A DNA stretch of 64,000 nt, taken from assembly GCF_007859865.1 (NCBI RefSeq), contig NZ_SJPI01000004.1:124001-188000 (forward strand). Direction: 5' to 3'. Made by a program: the position numbers and the translations under genes. Below are positions 1 to 8,045 of the stretch, piece by piece. Numbering within the stretch: position 1 is the stretch's first letter; every line of letters starts with the position of its first letter. Under the pieces are notes generated by a model that ran no database searches, was not told where the DNA came from, and worked only from the letters and a program-made list of their open reading frames with translations. Origin of the DNA: Rubripirellula amarantea (lineage in GTDB: Bacteria; Planctomycetota; Planctomycetia; Pirellulales; Pirellulaceae).

Positions 1-235
1 AGACTGCCCAGTATGCTTCGAGGCATTCAATTCCACCCTTCATCGAAAGTTTTATCGGAGATCACGCTCGTGGACTGGGATGACCGATTGGGATGGCTAT
101 CCGCCAAGATCGCAAGTCACCCAAGATTTCGAGTTCCCAACCACGGCGTATCAGGAACCAAGCTCACTTAATTTAGTGTATCCGATCTCATTGGCCTCGC
201 GATTTCACTACAATCGAAGCACTCAATTAACCTGA
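1..235 (+). other. Possible 3' end of a gene cut by the window edge
   Basis: Two forward frames are open from the left edge: one runs to a TAA at 169-171, the other to a TGA at 233-235. Neither translation matches a family I recognise, and third-position base use does not separate them. All three reverse frames are interrupted within the first 100 bases. A truncated forward gene is therefore possible, but the real frame cannot be chosen from this window. Positions 236-277 are the leader of the next gene. Confidence 0.25.
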
Positions 236-277
236 TCTATCACCAAACATTCATCATCAAGAACCGAAACGAAGAAC

Positions 278-997
278 ATGAAAATTGCTATTCTTACCAG
301 CATCTTATTTCTCGGCATCGTGATTGGCATGGCTCCACTTCCTGCATTGGCACAAGATGAATCTGAGCGTGTGCTCCGTCACGCCGTATTCTTCAAGTTC
401 AAAGAAACTTCCAGCGAAAAAGATATTCAATCAGTCGTCGATGCGTTCGTTGCTCTACCGACCAAGATTGATTCGATTGTTAATTTCCAATGGGGAACAA
501 ACAACAGTCCCGAAGGTCTCGATGATGGATTCACTCACGCGTTCCTGCTAACGTTCAACGACGAAAGCGGACGAGAAGAATACCTCCCTCATCCAGCGCA
601 CAAAGAATTCGGCAACGTCCTTCGCCCTCACATGGCCGACGTTTTTGTCGTCGATTACTGGGGAAGCAAGTCAACCGAGGACCTTCAAGGCGAGATCAAG
701 CACGCCGTGTTCTTCAAGTTCAAAGACGACGCATCGAGCGAAGCCGTGAAGAACGTCGAAGATGCCTTTGCGGCGTTGCCGTCAAAGATCGATACGATCA
801 AGGCATTTGAGTGGGGAACGAACAATAGCCCGGAAACTCATGACGATGGATTCACCCATTGCTTCATGGTTACGTTTGCCGACGACGACGGTCGCAAAGT
901 CTACCTGCCTCACCCCGATCACCAAGCGTTCGTGAAGGTACTCGGCCCTGTACTCGACAAGGTCCGCGTCATTGACTTTCAAGTAACGCCTAAGTAA
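278..997 (+). CDS. Secreted tandem Dabb (stress-responsive A/B barrel) protein
   Basis: A 239-residue protein with a signal peptide (about residues 1-25, ending in an Ala-x-Ala motif) followed by two copies of the small Dabb ferredoxin-like barrel, about residues 33-130 and 138-237. Both copies carry the typical HAVFFKFK opening strand, the WGTNNSPE loop, a DDGFTH strand and a YLPHP helix start. Dabb domains usually dimerise into a barrel; a fused pair would supply both halves in one chain. Some bind small hydrophobic or phenolic ligands, but no ligand can be read here. The copies are still similar at the DNA level, suggesting an internal duplication. Export to the periplasm is inferred from the leader. 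Confidence 0.85.
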   Translation: MKIAILTSILFLGIVIGMAPLPALAQDESERVLRHAVFFKFKETSSEKDIQSVVDAFVALPTKIDSIVNFQWGTNNSPEGLDDGFTHAFLLTFNDESGREEYLPHPAHKEFGNVLRPHMADVFVVDYWGSKSTEDLQGEIKHAVFFKFKDDASSEAVKNVEDAFAALPSKIDTIKAFEWGTNNSPETHDDGFTHCFMVTFADDDGRKVYLPHPDHQAFVKVLGPVLDKVRVIDFQVTPK

Positions 998-1005
998 TTC
1001 GTCGT

Positions 1006-1062
1006 CGATCCATGAATGCACTCTCGATCCATGAATGCACTCTCGGGCCTTGAATGCACTCT
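1006..1062. repeat. Minisatellite, three 19-bp units
   Basis: Units start at 1006, 1025 and 1044. The first two are identical (CGATCCATGAATGCACTCT) and the third differs near its 5' end. The array begins 9 bases after the stop codon of the Dabb gene and lies between two convergent genes. A short inverted repeat (TGCAC-tctc-GTGCA, 1055-1068) overlaps its end and could help termination. Confidence 0.85.
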
Positions 1063-1099
1063 CGTGCAGTATCCCGTCGAGAATGGATCAAATCGCGTT

Positions 1100-1687
1100 C
1101 TAGCGAGGATACGGCAGGCCCTGCATTGCCTGAAGGATTCGTTCGCTGACACCAAGATTGTGCAACTCAATGATCTCTGCAACGCTGACTTCGTGATCCA
1201 TACCGCGATGTTGGAGTTGTTGAACAATGATGTTCTCGCTCAATCCGCTGTGCAACATTCCCAGCACATCTTGCGTCCCCATCGGTTGTGGACCGTGGGG
1301 AACGGCCACGTGAGGAACAACGACCGAAGGACTGTAAATCGGTTGGGGATAGACCGGTTGCGGGTAAACGGGTTGTGGCCCGTAGTAAGGTTTGTATTCG
1401 CGATAGATGTGATGATCGGAATGATGTCCGCTGTGGTAGCGATGGTTGTGTTCAATTCGCTGGTCTTTGGCATCGCCAATGGCACCACCGGCAACTGCAC
1501 CAACGGCACCACCGATCAAGGCTCCCGCCGTTTCATTGTTCCCTTTGTCTCCGATCGCGACGCCAATGGCAGCACCTGCGAGACCGCCCAGTAGAGCTCC
1601 GCGACGACGATGAGTGCGATTTTGAGCGTCGGCGCTCTGCGCAACCATTGCGAACAACAGAACTAAAACGGTGATACGAATTTTCAT
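1100..1687 (-). CDS. Secreted glycine-zipper protein
   Basis: A 195-residue protein with a clear signal peptide (about 1-21), an Arg-rich patch, then a glycine-zipper segment (about 30-72) with repeated GxxxG spacing such as LLGGLAGAAIGVAIG and GGAVGAVAGGAIG. A His/Tyr/Pro-rich middle follows, including three near-identical VYPQP units. The C-terminal 50 residues look like a small folded helical domain. Glycine zippers usually insert into or associate with membranes, so an outer-membrane or envelope location is plausible. The exact role is unknown. It converges on the Dabb gene, with the minisatellite between them. A 192-residue forward reading frame across it is a shadow. Confidence 0.75.
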   Translation of the reverse strand: MKIRITVLVLLFAMVAQSADAQNRTHRRRGALLGGLAGAAIGVAIGDKGNNETAGALIGGAVGAVAGGAIGDAKDQRIEHNHRYHSGHHSDHHIYREYKPYYGPQPVYPQPVYPQPIYSPSVVVPHVAVPHGPQPMGTQDVLGMLHSGLSENIIVQQLQHRGMDHEVSVAEIIELHNLGVSERILQAMQGLPYPR

Positions 1688-1729
1688 GGCGTGGATTACT
1701 TTGGCAATCGAGTGAACAACCGTGAGTGA

Positions 1730-1999
1730 CTACTCAGGCTGTGCCACCGTGTTAACGGGAGTAGTGGTTTCGCGAATTAGAATGCTCGGTCCGTAGACCT
1801 TCTCCATTCGCTCAGGCGAAAGAAGGTTCTCTTGCATGACGGATGGAGTATTCACCCGTTGCGTCGGAGTCGACTGGGTGGCACGCTGACTCGGCGTGTT
1901 GTAACGCGAGGTCGTTCGGCGGCCAAATGGGTTACGTGCTTCAGTGACAGTCGCAAATCCAGCGACCAAAATCAGACCGATGAATAGTCGTTTCTTCAT
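1730..1999 (-). CDS. Small secreted hypothetical protein
   Basis: An 89-residue protein with a signal peptide (about 1-21, ending TVTEA) and a Thr/Gln/Arg-rich, probably disordered remainder. No recognised domain. It lies 42 bases upstream of the glycine-zipper gene on the same strand, so the two may be co-transcribed small envelope proteins. A GAGAGA stretch just upstream of the ATG can serve as ribosome-binding site. Function unknown. Confidence 0.55.
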   Translation of the reverse strand: MKKRLFIGLILVAGFATVTEARNPFGRRTTSRYNTPSQRATQSTPTQRVNTPSVMQENLLSPERMEKVYGPSILIRETTTPVNTVAQPE

Positions 2000-2229
2000 C
2001 TCTCTTCCTTGGATCAGGGGTTAGGTTACCGCCCTAACTCTTACACGCATTTCACCGCCAAGACGCTTCTTCACTTAGATTGACCTGAACGTTCAGGGAT
2101 TATTTGACACCCATCACGATTGTATCGATTGAACTTGTTGAAGCATCAGCTCTAACCTAGCCCCATCTCCGTCGAACCGTTTTGTATATTGAGCGGCTCG
2201 AACGGAAGCCATTTCTCTGGAGATACCCC

Positions 2230-3162
2230 ATGACACGCCCGCTTAGTAAGATTGCCCCAAGTTGGTGGGACTACACAACCCTTGACCCAACGCTGCTAGC
2301 TGATGCGGCCAAACTCTCAGCCGAAGACCTATCGTCGATGTCACGCCCAGGATTTTCGGTTCGTATCATCGATACCCTCGAAGAGTTCTACCTAGCCGAA
2401 GCACTCGAGTACATCAACGCGTGGAAGCAATCCACCGATGATCGACCTACCGGCATCTGCGGGCCAATCGGTCCGACCGAACAATTGCCTCTGGTTGCCC
2501 GTTTAGTCAACGACCTTGAGATCGACATTCGTGCTGCCCACTTCTGGGGCATGGACGAATGGGTTGATGAGCATGGCAAGCCTGTCTCAATCGAGCACCC
2601 GTTGAGCTTTGCCAAAGCGGACATGGAAATGTGCTTCAACAAGATCAATCCCAAATTGCGAATGCCTGACTCTCACTTGCATTTCCCCGCCGGGGACCTA
2701 GACGCCTACTCCAAGACGTTTGACGAAATCGACTGCTTGGTGATGCAGGGCGGACAAGGCGAAGTCAAACATTGGGCGTTCAATGACCCGCCGAAACGAG
2801 AAGGCGAGCATCTCAATGCGCCGCCATCAGCCGCCGAGTATCGTCAGCTTAAGACTCGCGTGACCGACTTGCACCCCATGACGATCATTCAAAACGCTCG
2901 CACCAGTGGTGGTGGCCAAGTTGCACTCGTGCCCACTCAAGCGGCCACGGTCGGACCAGTTGAAACTTGGAAATCGAAATGCGTTTCCATTTGGCAAGCC
3001 GGCATGCACGACAACCCATTCGGCATCCGCCTTACCACGCTGATGATCTCGCAGGGCATCGCTGATGCCTCGGTTCCGATGTCGCTGCTGGCCGAACACG
3101 ACGATGTCTGTTTCACGCTTCTTCGATCTGGTATCGGGGTTTGCGAAACCGAAATGCACTAA
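2230..3162 (+). CDS. NagB-family (glucosamine-6-phosphate deaminase-like) protein
   Basis: A 310-residue protein of the glucosamine-6-phosphate isomerase/6-phosphogluconolactonase fold. I prefer the ATG at 2230 over the in-frame 2182 start because the upstream 16 residues look non-coding. Visible family features are the phosphate-loop region near [11 protein letters not shown], the MDEW segment matching the DE of NagB, and HWAFNDPP matching the HIAFNEP catalytic loop. In classical NagB this loop is preceded by Asp-Gly; here the equivalent residues are Val-Lys, so the proton-relay Asp appears missing. The fold is therefore well supported, but deaminase activity is uncertain. It stands alone, ending at a hairpin that faces a convergent gene. 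Confidence 0.75.
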   Translation: MTRPLSKIAPSWWDYTTLDPTLLADAAKLSAEDLSSMSRPGFSVRIIDTLEEFYLAEALEYINAWKQSTDDRPTGICGPIGPTEQLPLVARLVNDLEIDIRAAHFWGMDEWVDEHGKPVSIEHPLSFAKADMEMCFNKINPKLRMPDSHLHFPAGDLDAYSKTFDEIDCLVMQGGQGEVKHWAFNDPPKREGEHLNAPPSAAEYRQLKTRVTDLHPMTIIQNARTSGGGQVALVPTQAATVGPVETWKSKCVSIWQAGMHDNPFGIRLTTLMISQGIADASVPMSLLAEHDDVCFTLLRSGIGVCETEMH

Positions 3163-3185
3163 CTCAGCGATGCAAAATCGCTGAG
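3163..3185. terminator. Hairpin terminator at a convergent junction
   Basis: A perfect 9-bp stem (CTCAGCGAT / ATCGCTGAG) with a 5-nt GCAAA loop begins directly after the NagB-like stop codon, 22 bases before the end of the convergent oxidoreductase gene. There is no T-tract on either side. The symmetry means it could act for both genes. Confidence 0.65.
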
Positions 3186-3206
3186 CCAACCTAGCGAAAC
3201 GACAAA

Positions 3207-4841
3207 TCAGTGTTGGTGATGTCCCCACGACGTGTAGCCGCCACTGACGTTTGCTACATCAAACCGGTGTTGCATAAGGATTCGTGTTGCCACATATCCT
3301 CGCTGTCCCACTTTGCAGTACGCGTTAATCTTCTGACCTTGCGGCAATTCTGATTTTCGTTCGCGAAGACTTTCCAGTGGGATATTGGTGGCCCCGGGAA
3401 TATGCCCTGCTGCAAACTCACTCTCGCTTCGAACATCGAGCAAGAACGCACCGTTGTCGCCAGCCAAAGCGTTTGCGTGAACTAAAGGTTGATCACCGCG
3501 AACGACTCCCGAAGCAACAAACCCAGCCATGTTCACTGGATCTTTTGCGTGTCCGTATTGCGGCGCGTAGCACAACTCGACCTCTTCCAAATCGAATACC
3601 GTCATGCCCGCTTGAATCGCCATCGCGATCACGTCGATTCGTTTGTCGACGCCGCTAGTTCCTACGCACTGAGCCCCCAAAACCACGCCGGATTTTGGAT
3701 CGAAAAGTAACTTTAATGTCAGCGGTTGAGCACCGGGATAGTAACCAGCATGATCCGATGGGTGGATGTAAACCTTCTCGTAAGCGATTGAACTTCGCTG
3801 TAGTACTTTTTCGCTAAGCCCCGTCATTGCAGCCGTCATACCAAATACGCCAACAATCGCCGTTCCCTGTGTCCCTCGATAACTCGACTCGCGACCAAAA
3901 ATATGATCTGCGGCAATGCGGCCCTGACGGTTGGCTGGACCGGCAAGAGGTATTTGAATCGGCGTCTTTGACACAAAACACTGCACTTGCGAAACATCGC
4001 CGACCGCGTAAATGTCTGGATCACTCGTCTGCATATGCTCGTTCGTCACAACTCCACCGCGGGGAGCGCATTCGATTCCTGAATCGACTGCCAACTTGCT
4101 CTCCGGACGCACTCCGATGCTAACGACCGCAAAATCAGCTTCCATCGTTTCGCCAGACTTCAAAAGCATTCGCAAACCGCCTTGCGTCTCTTCAAAACGT
4201 TCGACCGAATCATTCAAGCGAATATCGACACCCTGCGCTCGCATATGAGCATCAATTGAGCCAATCATCTCGCGATCCCATGGTGTCAGAATTTGATCAC
4301 CAAGTTCGACTAATGTGACGTGAATGCCTCGCGATACGAGGTTCTCAGCGACTTCAATGCCGATAAACCCACCGCCGACGATTACCGCTCGCTTGGCCGT
4401 GGAAGTGACCACCGCATGCATGCGGTCAGCATCCGCCAAGTCTCGCAATTCCATCACTCGCGAACTTTCAATTCCAGGAATCGCTGGCCGGAACGAAGCG
4501 GCACCCGTAGCGATAACCAGCTTGTCATAGGATTCAAGATAAGATTCGTTCGAATCAAGATTTCGAACATGAACAATGTGTTTTTCTCGATCGATTTGCG
4601 TCACTTCACTGCGCGTTCGCACGTCAAGACGGTGACGCTCTCTCAACATCTTCACCGGTGCAACCAGAAGTTTCTGACGAGACTCGATCTTTCCACCGAC
4701 ATAGTAAGGCAACCCACAGTTCGCAAAAGAAGGATGTTCGCCTCGTTCCAGGACAACAATCTCAGCTGTCTCGTCCAGCCGCCTAGCTCTCGCGGCCGCA
4801 GAAGCTCCTCCGGCAACGCCGCCAATGATCACAATTTTCAT
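3207..4841 (-). CDS. CoA-disulfide reductase fused to a rhodanese domain
   Basis: A 544-residue flavoprotein. The N-terminus has the FAD-binding GGVAGGASAAARAR motif and the family active-site Cys (Cys42 in SFANCGLPYY). A second dinucleotide-binding motif (VGGGFIGIEVAENL, about 155-168) serves NAD(P)H, followed by the dimerisation domain. The last 90 residues are a rhodanese domain with catalytic Cys509 in CKVGQRG. This matches CoA-disulfide/per- and polysulfide reductases with a C-terminal rhodanese (CoADR-RHD type), which handle sulfane sulfur. It is the last gene of an apparent operon with the YgaP-like and ArsR genes, 65 bases downstream of the former, consistent with a role in persulfide reduction or detoxification in the cytoplasm. 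Confidence 0.9.
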   Translation of the reverse strand: MKIVIIGGVAGGASAAARARRLDETAEIVVLERGEHPSFANCGLPYYVGGKIESRQKLLVAPVKMLRERHRLDVRTRSEVTQIDREKHIVHVRNLDSNESYLESYDKLVIATGAASFRPAIPGIESSRVMELRDLADADRMHAVVTSTAKRAVIVGGGFIGIEVAENLVSRGIHVTLVELGDQILTPWDREMIGSIDAHMRAQGVDIRLNDSVERFEETQGGLRMLLKSGETMEADFAVVSIGVRPESKLAVDSGIECAPRGGVVTNEHMQTSDPDIYAVGDVSQVQCFVSKTPIQIPLAGPANRQGRIAADHIFGRESSYRGTQGTAIVGVFGMTAAMTGLSEKVLQRSSIAYEKVYIHPSDHAGYYPGAQPLTLKLLFDPKSGVVLGAQCVGTSGVDKRIDVIAMAIQAGMTVFDLEEVELCYAPQYGHAKDPVNMAGFVASGVVRGDQPLVHANALAGDNGAFLLDVRSESEFAAGHIPGATNIPLESLRERKSELPQGQKINAYCKVGQRGYVATRILMQHRFDVANVSGGYTSWGHHQH

Positions 4842-4906
4842 ACTAACAACTTAGGTAATAGTTTTCCGGTACGCTCACGATGAATCTAGATTTCGAACCA
4901 CGCCAC

Positions 4907-5467
4907 TTAAACAGTTGCCTCAGTTGCGCAGGCCGCGCCATCGCTGCATTGGTTCCAAGGCATCTTTGCCAACAGCATTCCCATGCCACAGGTGTCGGTG
5001 ACTCCGGCAAATGTTAATCCAGCACCGATGAATGCAGGAACGCCGGCCCACAGAGCATTGCTGGTGACAATCGCAGCCAGCGATCCGGCAAACGCCAGCG
5101 ATCCGGCGGTAATGCGAACCTGCCGCTCGAGCGATATTGCTTTCTTGCCTCGCAAGACAGGCAATCCCGCCGCATCCCATGCGGAAGTGCCTCCGTCGAC
5201 GCTAACCACACTATCCGCCCCGGCGTCAATGAATTGCTGACACGCCTTTGATGATCGTCCACCCGACTTGCAGATCACGTAAAGGACATCGTTGCTAGAT
5301 TTGCGATGATTCTCGACCATCGTTTTGAACGGTGGCGAATCAAGAGGAACGTTCTGAGCGCCAATCGCGTGAACTTCACGGAACTCGACAGGCGTGCGAA
5401 CATCGATTAAACGAATAGGCCCAATACTTTGTTTCTTGGCTAGTTCGTGAACGCTAATGGTTTGCAT
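4907..5467 (-). CDS. YgaP-like membrane rhodanese (rhodanese + DUF2892)
   Basis: A 186-residue protein. Residues 1-108 form a rhodanese domain with the catalytic Cys66 in VICKSGGRS. Residues 112-172 are a DUF2892-type membrane segment with two hydrophobic helices and the family motif TDTCGMGMLLAKMPWN. This is the architecture of Escherichia coli YgaP, an inner-membrane sulfurtransferase controlled by the sulfur-sensing ArsR-family repressor YgaV. It sits between an ArsR-type gene (78 bases upstream) and the CoA-disulfide reductase gene. The C-terminal tail has three extra cysteines. Confidence 0.88.
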   Translation of the reverse strand: MQTISVHELAKKQSIGPIRLIDVRTPVEFREVHAIGAQNVPLDSPPFKTMVENHRKSSNDVLYVICKSGGRSSKACQQFIDAGADSVVSVDGGTSAWDAAGLPVLRGKKAISLERQVRITAGSLAFAGSLAAIVTSNALWAGVPAFIGAGLTFAGVTDTCGMGMLLAKMPWNQCSDGAACATEATV

Positions 5468-5545
5468 CGGATGTCTCCTAAGGGAATCAGCGAGGGCTCG
5501 CGACTATGCGAGAAAGAATACTGAAGGGCGAATTGTCCAATATCG

Positions 5546-5890
5546 CTATCGCACAAAGCGGTTTTCAACACACGCCATCAATTGCTGGAGATGTGGTTCG
5601 GCGATTTCATAGTAGACGTGTCGACCTTGACGTTCGCTGGTCAAAAAACCGCAGCGTTGCAGCAACCTAAGATGCTCGGATCCGACATTGTCGGGAATCT
5701 CACAATCCTCGGCCAACTCGCCAACCGAGTAGCGACCACTCAGCAAGAGTTGCACAATTCTCAATCGCACCGGATGAGCGAGCGTTTTCAAGCACTCAGC
5801 CGCTTCAGTGAATTCCTGAACCGAGCCTTTGGGCTTTACTTGCTGAGATTTCGCTTGCTGTTTCGTCTTCGATTTTGATGAGTTCGCCAT
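5546..5890 (-). CDS. ArsR/SmtB-family repressor, YgaV-like
   Basis: A 114-residue winged-helix regulator. A Lys/Gln-rich tail (1-22) precedes the ArsR fold: helix-turn-helix about 55-80 (VGELAEDCEIPDNVGSEHLRLL) and a beta-wing ending at GRHVYYEI. Four cysteines are present (33, 63, 80, 107). The classical metal-binding ELCVCD motif is absent, and a thiol-based sensor is plausible because Cys107 lies in the last helix and the neighbours are rhodanese genes. In E. coli the related YgaV represses ygaVP and is relieved by sulfane sulfur; a similar role here is inferred from context. A perfect palindrome 33 bases upstream is the likely operator. Confidence 0.85.
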   Translation of the reverse strand: MANSSKSKTKQQAKSQQVKPKGSVQEFTEAAECLKTLAHPVRLRIVQLLLSGRYSVGELAEDCEIPDNVGSEHLRLLQRCGFLTSERQGRHVYYEIAEPHLQQLMACVENRFVR

Positions 5891-5917
5891 TGGTTCTCCC
5901 TACGCCCTGAGATCATC

Positions 5918-5940
5918 ATATCGACATATTACGATATGTC
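5918..5940. promoter_or_regulatory. Probable ArsR operator
   Basis: GACATAT-TACG-ATATGTC (5923-5940) is a perfect 7-bp inverted repeat with a 4-nt spacer. A second overlapping inverted repeat, CATATCG / CGATATG, runs 5918-5938. It lies 33 bases upstream of the ArsR start, where a promoter would be, and is AT-rich with ATAT half-sites as is usual for ArsR-family operators. Binding is inferred. Confidence 0.7.
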
Positions 5941-5980
5941 CATCATCACTTTGAATCGTTTTTGCAGAAGTTTCCGGTTC

Positions 5981-6529
5981 TCAAGCTATTCGCGACGTCC
6001 ATTCCGCTCGGTCGATCACATCGCTGATAAACATCTGCTGAGCAACGAGGATGGATTCGTGCAACTGCTCGGCCGTCACGGAACCTGCTTTGTTGGACAC
6101 ATCAAGCGTTCCGGTGGCGTCGCTTAAAAATTCAACGGCATAGCCACGATGAAACGCTTGACGCGCAGTGGTGTCGCAGCATACCTGAGTCATGTAGCCA
6201 GCGATGCAGACAGTGTCGACATCGTTCGCTTTCAGGAAGTCATCGAGATCAGTATTGGTGAATGAACCTGGGAGTTGCTTATCGACAAGCAAGTCGCGCG
6301 GTCGCGATTCGACTTCCTCGAGCAGTTGCCACATATCGCTTCCATGCCGAAACATGGGCGAATCGGGATCGGGCTGATGATGCCTTACCACGACCGTCGG
6401 GATTTTTGCTTTTGCAGCATCGTCCATGACTGCAAGAATCGCTTCCAAATGGCCCGCGGGATGGCGGATCGGCAGTGCACCGTCAAAGTATTCTCTTTGA
6501 ACATCAATCACAATGAGTCCGCGTTTCAT
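5981..6529 (-). CDS. Isochorismatase-like cysteine hydrolase
   Basis: A protein of about 182 residues with the isochorismatase/nicotinamidase fold. The Asp-Lys-Cys triad is visible: Asp in VIDVQ, Lys in VDKQLPGSF and Cys in YMTQVCCDTTAR. I place the start at 6529 or the adjacent ATG at 6532, because an AAAGGG ribosome-binding site precedes them; the longer in-frame start at 6577 would add 16 residues unlike the family. The substrate cannot be told from sequence; relatives hydrolyse isochorismate, nicotinamide or other amides. It lies upstream of the ArsR gene on the same strand, but the operator between them suggests separate control. Confidence 0.82.
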   Translation of the reverse strand: MKRGLIVIDVQREYFDGALPIRHPAGHLEAILAVMDDAAKAKIPTVVVRHHQPDPDSPMFRHGSDMWQLLEEVESRPRDLLVDKQLPGSFTNTDLDDFLKANDVDTVCIAGYMTQVCCDTTARQAFHRGYAVEFLSDATGTLDVSNKAGSVTAEQLHESILVAQQMFISDVIDRAEWTSRIA

Positions 6530-6641
6530 CATTGACCCTTTCATAAGTTTGTAATGCGTGATCCAACGGGAACGCACTTCGCATAACGTTGGACCGAGGC
6601 ATCATGATCGCCTTTAAGCTTTGCTCATCATACCCGTTCAG

Positions 6642-7535
6642 CTACACAAGCGTCCCCATGTGATCGCCCACGCGAGCGTATAGTTCCCGCTGTTGTTGAG
6701 AATTTTGGATCAGATCCTCGTCGAACTGAATGCGACCTGGTTCAAATATCAAGATGGTCGATGATCCTCCGAAGCGGAAGTAACCCTTCTCATCTCCCTT
6801 GCCAACCATCGCGCCCTCGTTGAACGTTTGGCAGATTCCGCCCACACAAGTTGCACCAATTTCCAACAACAAAACGTCGCCGAACGCTTCAGTTTCCAAT
6901 ACTGTTATGCAACGTTTGTTCGTGGCCAGGATCTGGATGTTCTGCCAAAGCGCAATGGGATTTACCGAATACAACGGGCCGTTGATAAGTCGCGTGCGAC
7001 CGGCATGTCCCGCCGCAGGAAAGTGAAAGCGATGATAGTCGACCGGGCAAAGTCGAGAGAGCAGCAAACTTCCGCTGGCATAAGTCTCGGCGAGTTGGTC
7101 GTCATCAAGTAGCTTTGCCAAGTCAAACATTTCGCCCTTCACAAATAAACCTTCACACCGAGACAAGTCGGGAACACAAAGGTGACGACCATCGGCAGGG
7201 AAGACCACCGATGATGGGTCTGGATCAATCGGGCGTGCCTCGGGCTTGAGTTTGCGAAAGAAGAATTGGTTGAAATTATCGAACTCAGACGGCTCACGCA
7301 AGAACTCTCCCGCATCAAGGCCAAACTCTTTGATGAAGGGAGCAATCTTGTCTTTAGATACCGGGCGATCCATTCGCCATCCATACCAATGCGAAAACAG
7401 AGGCCGCTTAACCAACGTGTGTAACGCTGACTTTCCCAAAGCTGTGCCGTACGTCCAGCGAAGAAACTTGTCGCCGTAGACCTCTTCGATGCATGTCTCG
7501 CGACGATACCGATCGTAATAGACGATTTCGTCCAT
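6642..7535 (-). CDS. psd: Phosphatidylserine decarboxylase
   Basis: A 297-residue enzyme that makes phosphatidylethanolamine from phosphatidylserine. The autocleavage motif is GGSS near residue 256 (YFRFGGSSTI), where the first Ser becomes the pyruvoyl group. Asp115 (PADGR) and His168 (DYHRFHFP) complete the processing triad. The length fits the single-chain proenzyme. The GGSS motif and absence of a predicted N-terminal membrane helix are closer to the type II/eukaryote-like group than to E. coli Psd with LGST. The gene is 64 bases upstream of the cysteine hydrolase and is transcribed away from a 510-base gap. Confidence 0.9.
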   Translation of the reverse strand: MDEIVYYDRYRRETCIEEVYGDKFLRWTYGTALGKSALHTLVKRPLFSHWYGWRMDRPVSKDKIAPFIKEFGLDAGEFLREPSEFDNFNQFFFRKLKPEARPIDPDPSSVVFPADGRHLCVPDLSRCEGLFVKGEMFDLAKLLDDDQLAETYASGSLLLSRLCPVDYHRFHFPAAGHAGRTRLINGPLYSVNPIALWQNIQILATNKRCITVLETEAFGDVLLLEIGATCVGGICQTFNEGAMVGKGDEKGYFRFGGSSTILIFEPGRIQFDEDLIQNSQQQRELYARVGDHMGTLV

Positions 7536-8045
7536 GAATGCATGAACCCGTTGGAAGTGAAAGTCTAAAAATGAAAACCAAGCGACCGCAAACGTGAATC
7601 GAGACTGCCGCTAGTACACCACCGCAATGTCGTCACGACTTTGCAATTTGCTTCGTTTCGTTCGCGATCGCGTGCTGATCGTTTCGTCCGACATGGAACT
7701 CGACAGCGACCAAGCATAACGACGCTGACAGAATTGCGTGCGGCGAATTGTAGTGGAACAGAGGACGAAAGGCATCCGCCTTACCTATGCAATCGCAACA
7801 GGTCGCTGCAACGGTTGTCTGAACTAACAGAAGCGAGTTTGCACGTCATGGATTGCCAACACTAACAGGAACTATCAATGCGTTCACCTCGAATCACTTT
7901 TCGCTACACAGCTTCGCTGAGCTGGATTTATTTTGCGAACCCGGAATCCATCAGATCGCTCCCAGTAGTGGTACCGAACTTACCCGCTGTCACACCGAAC
8001 AATTATCGGAGAGACCCTAGCGGTGTATTCTTCTGAGCGATCCAG
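7536..8045. other. 510-base gap between divergent genes
   Basis: This gap separates the divergent psd and MFS genes and must hold both promoters. I find no tRNA, riboswitch or strong hairpin. A 52-codon open frame (7878-8036, ATG preceded by AGGA at good spacing) ends 9 bases before the MFS start. It has no recognisable features, and I do not call it as a gene. Confidence 0.5.

Noticed and set aside
1016-1594. 192-codon forward frame
   Set aside because: It overlaps the glycine-zipper gene on the other strand, includes the minisatellite, and its translation is low-complexity with no family features.
4320-4883. 187-codon forward frame
   Set aside because: Antisense to the CoA-disulfide reductase gene; the reductase has clear motifs and this does not.
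7878-8036. 52-codon open frame upstream of the MFS gene
   Set aside because: It has an AGGA at fair spacing but no domain, signal peptide or helix, and lies in a promoter-sized gap. Not enough to call a gene.
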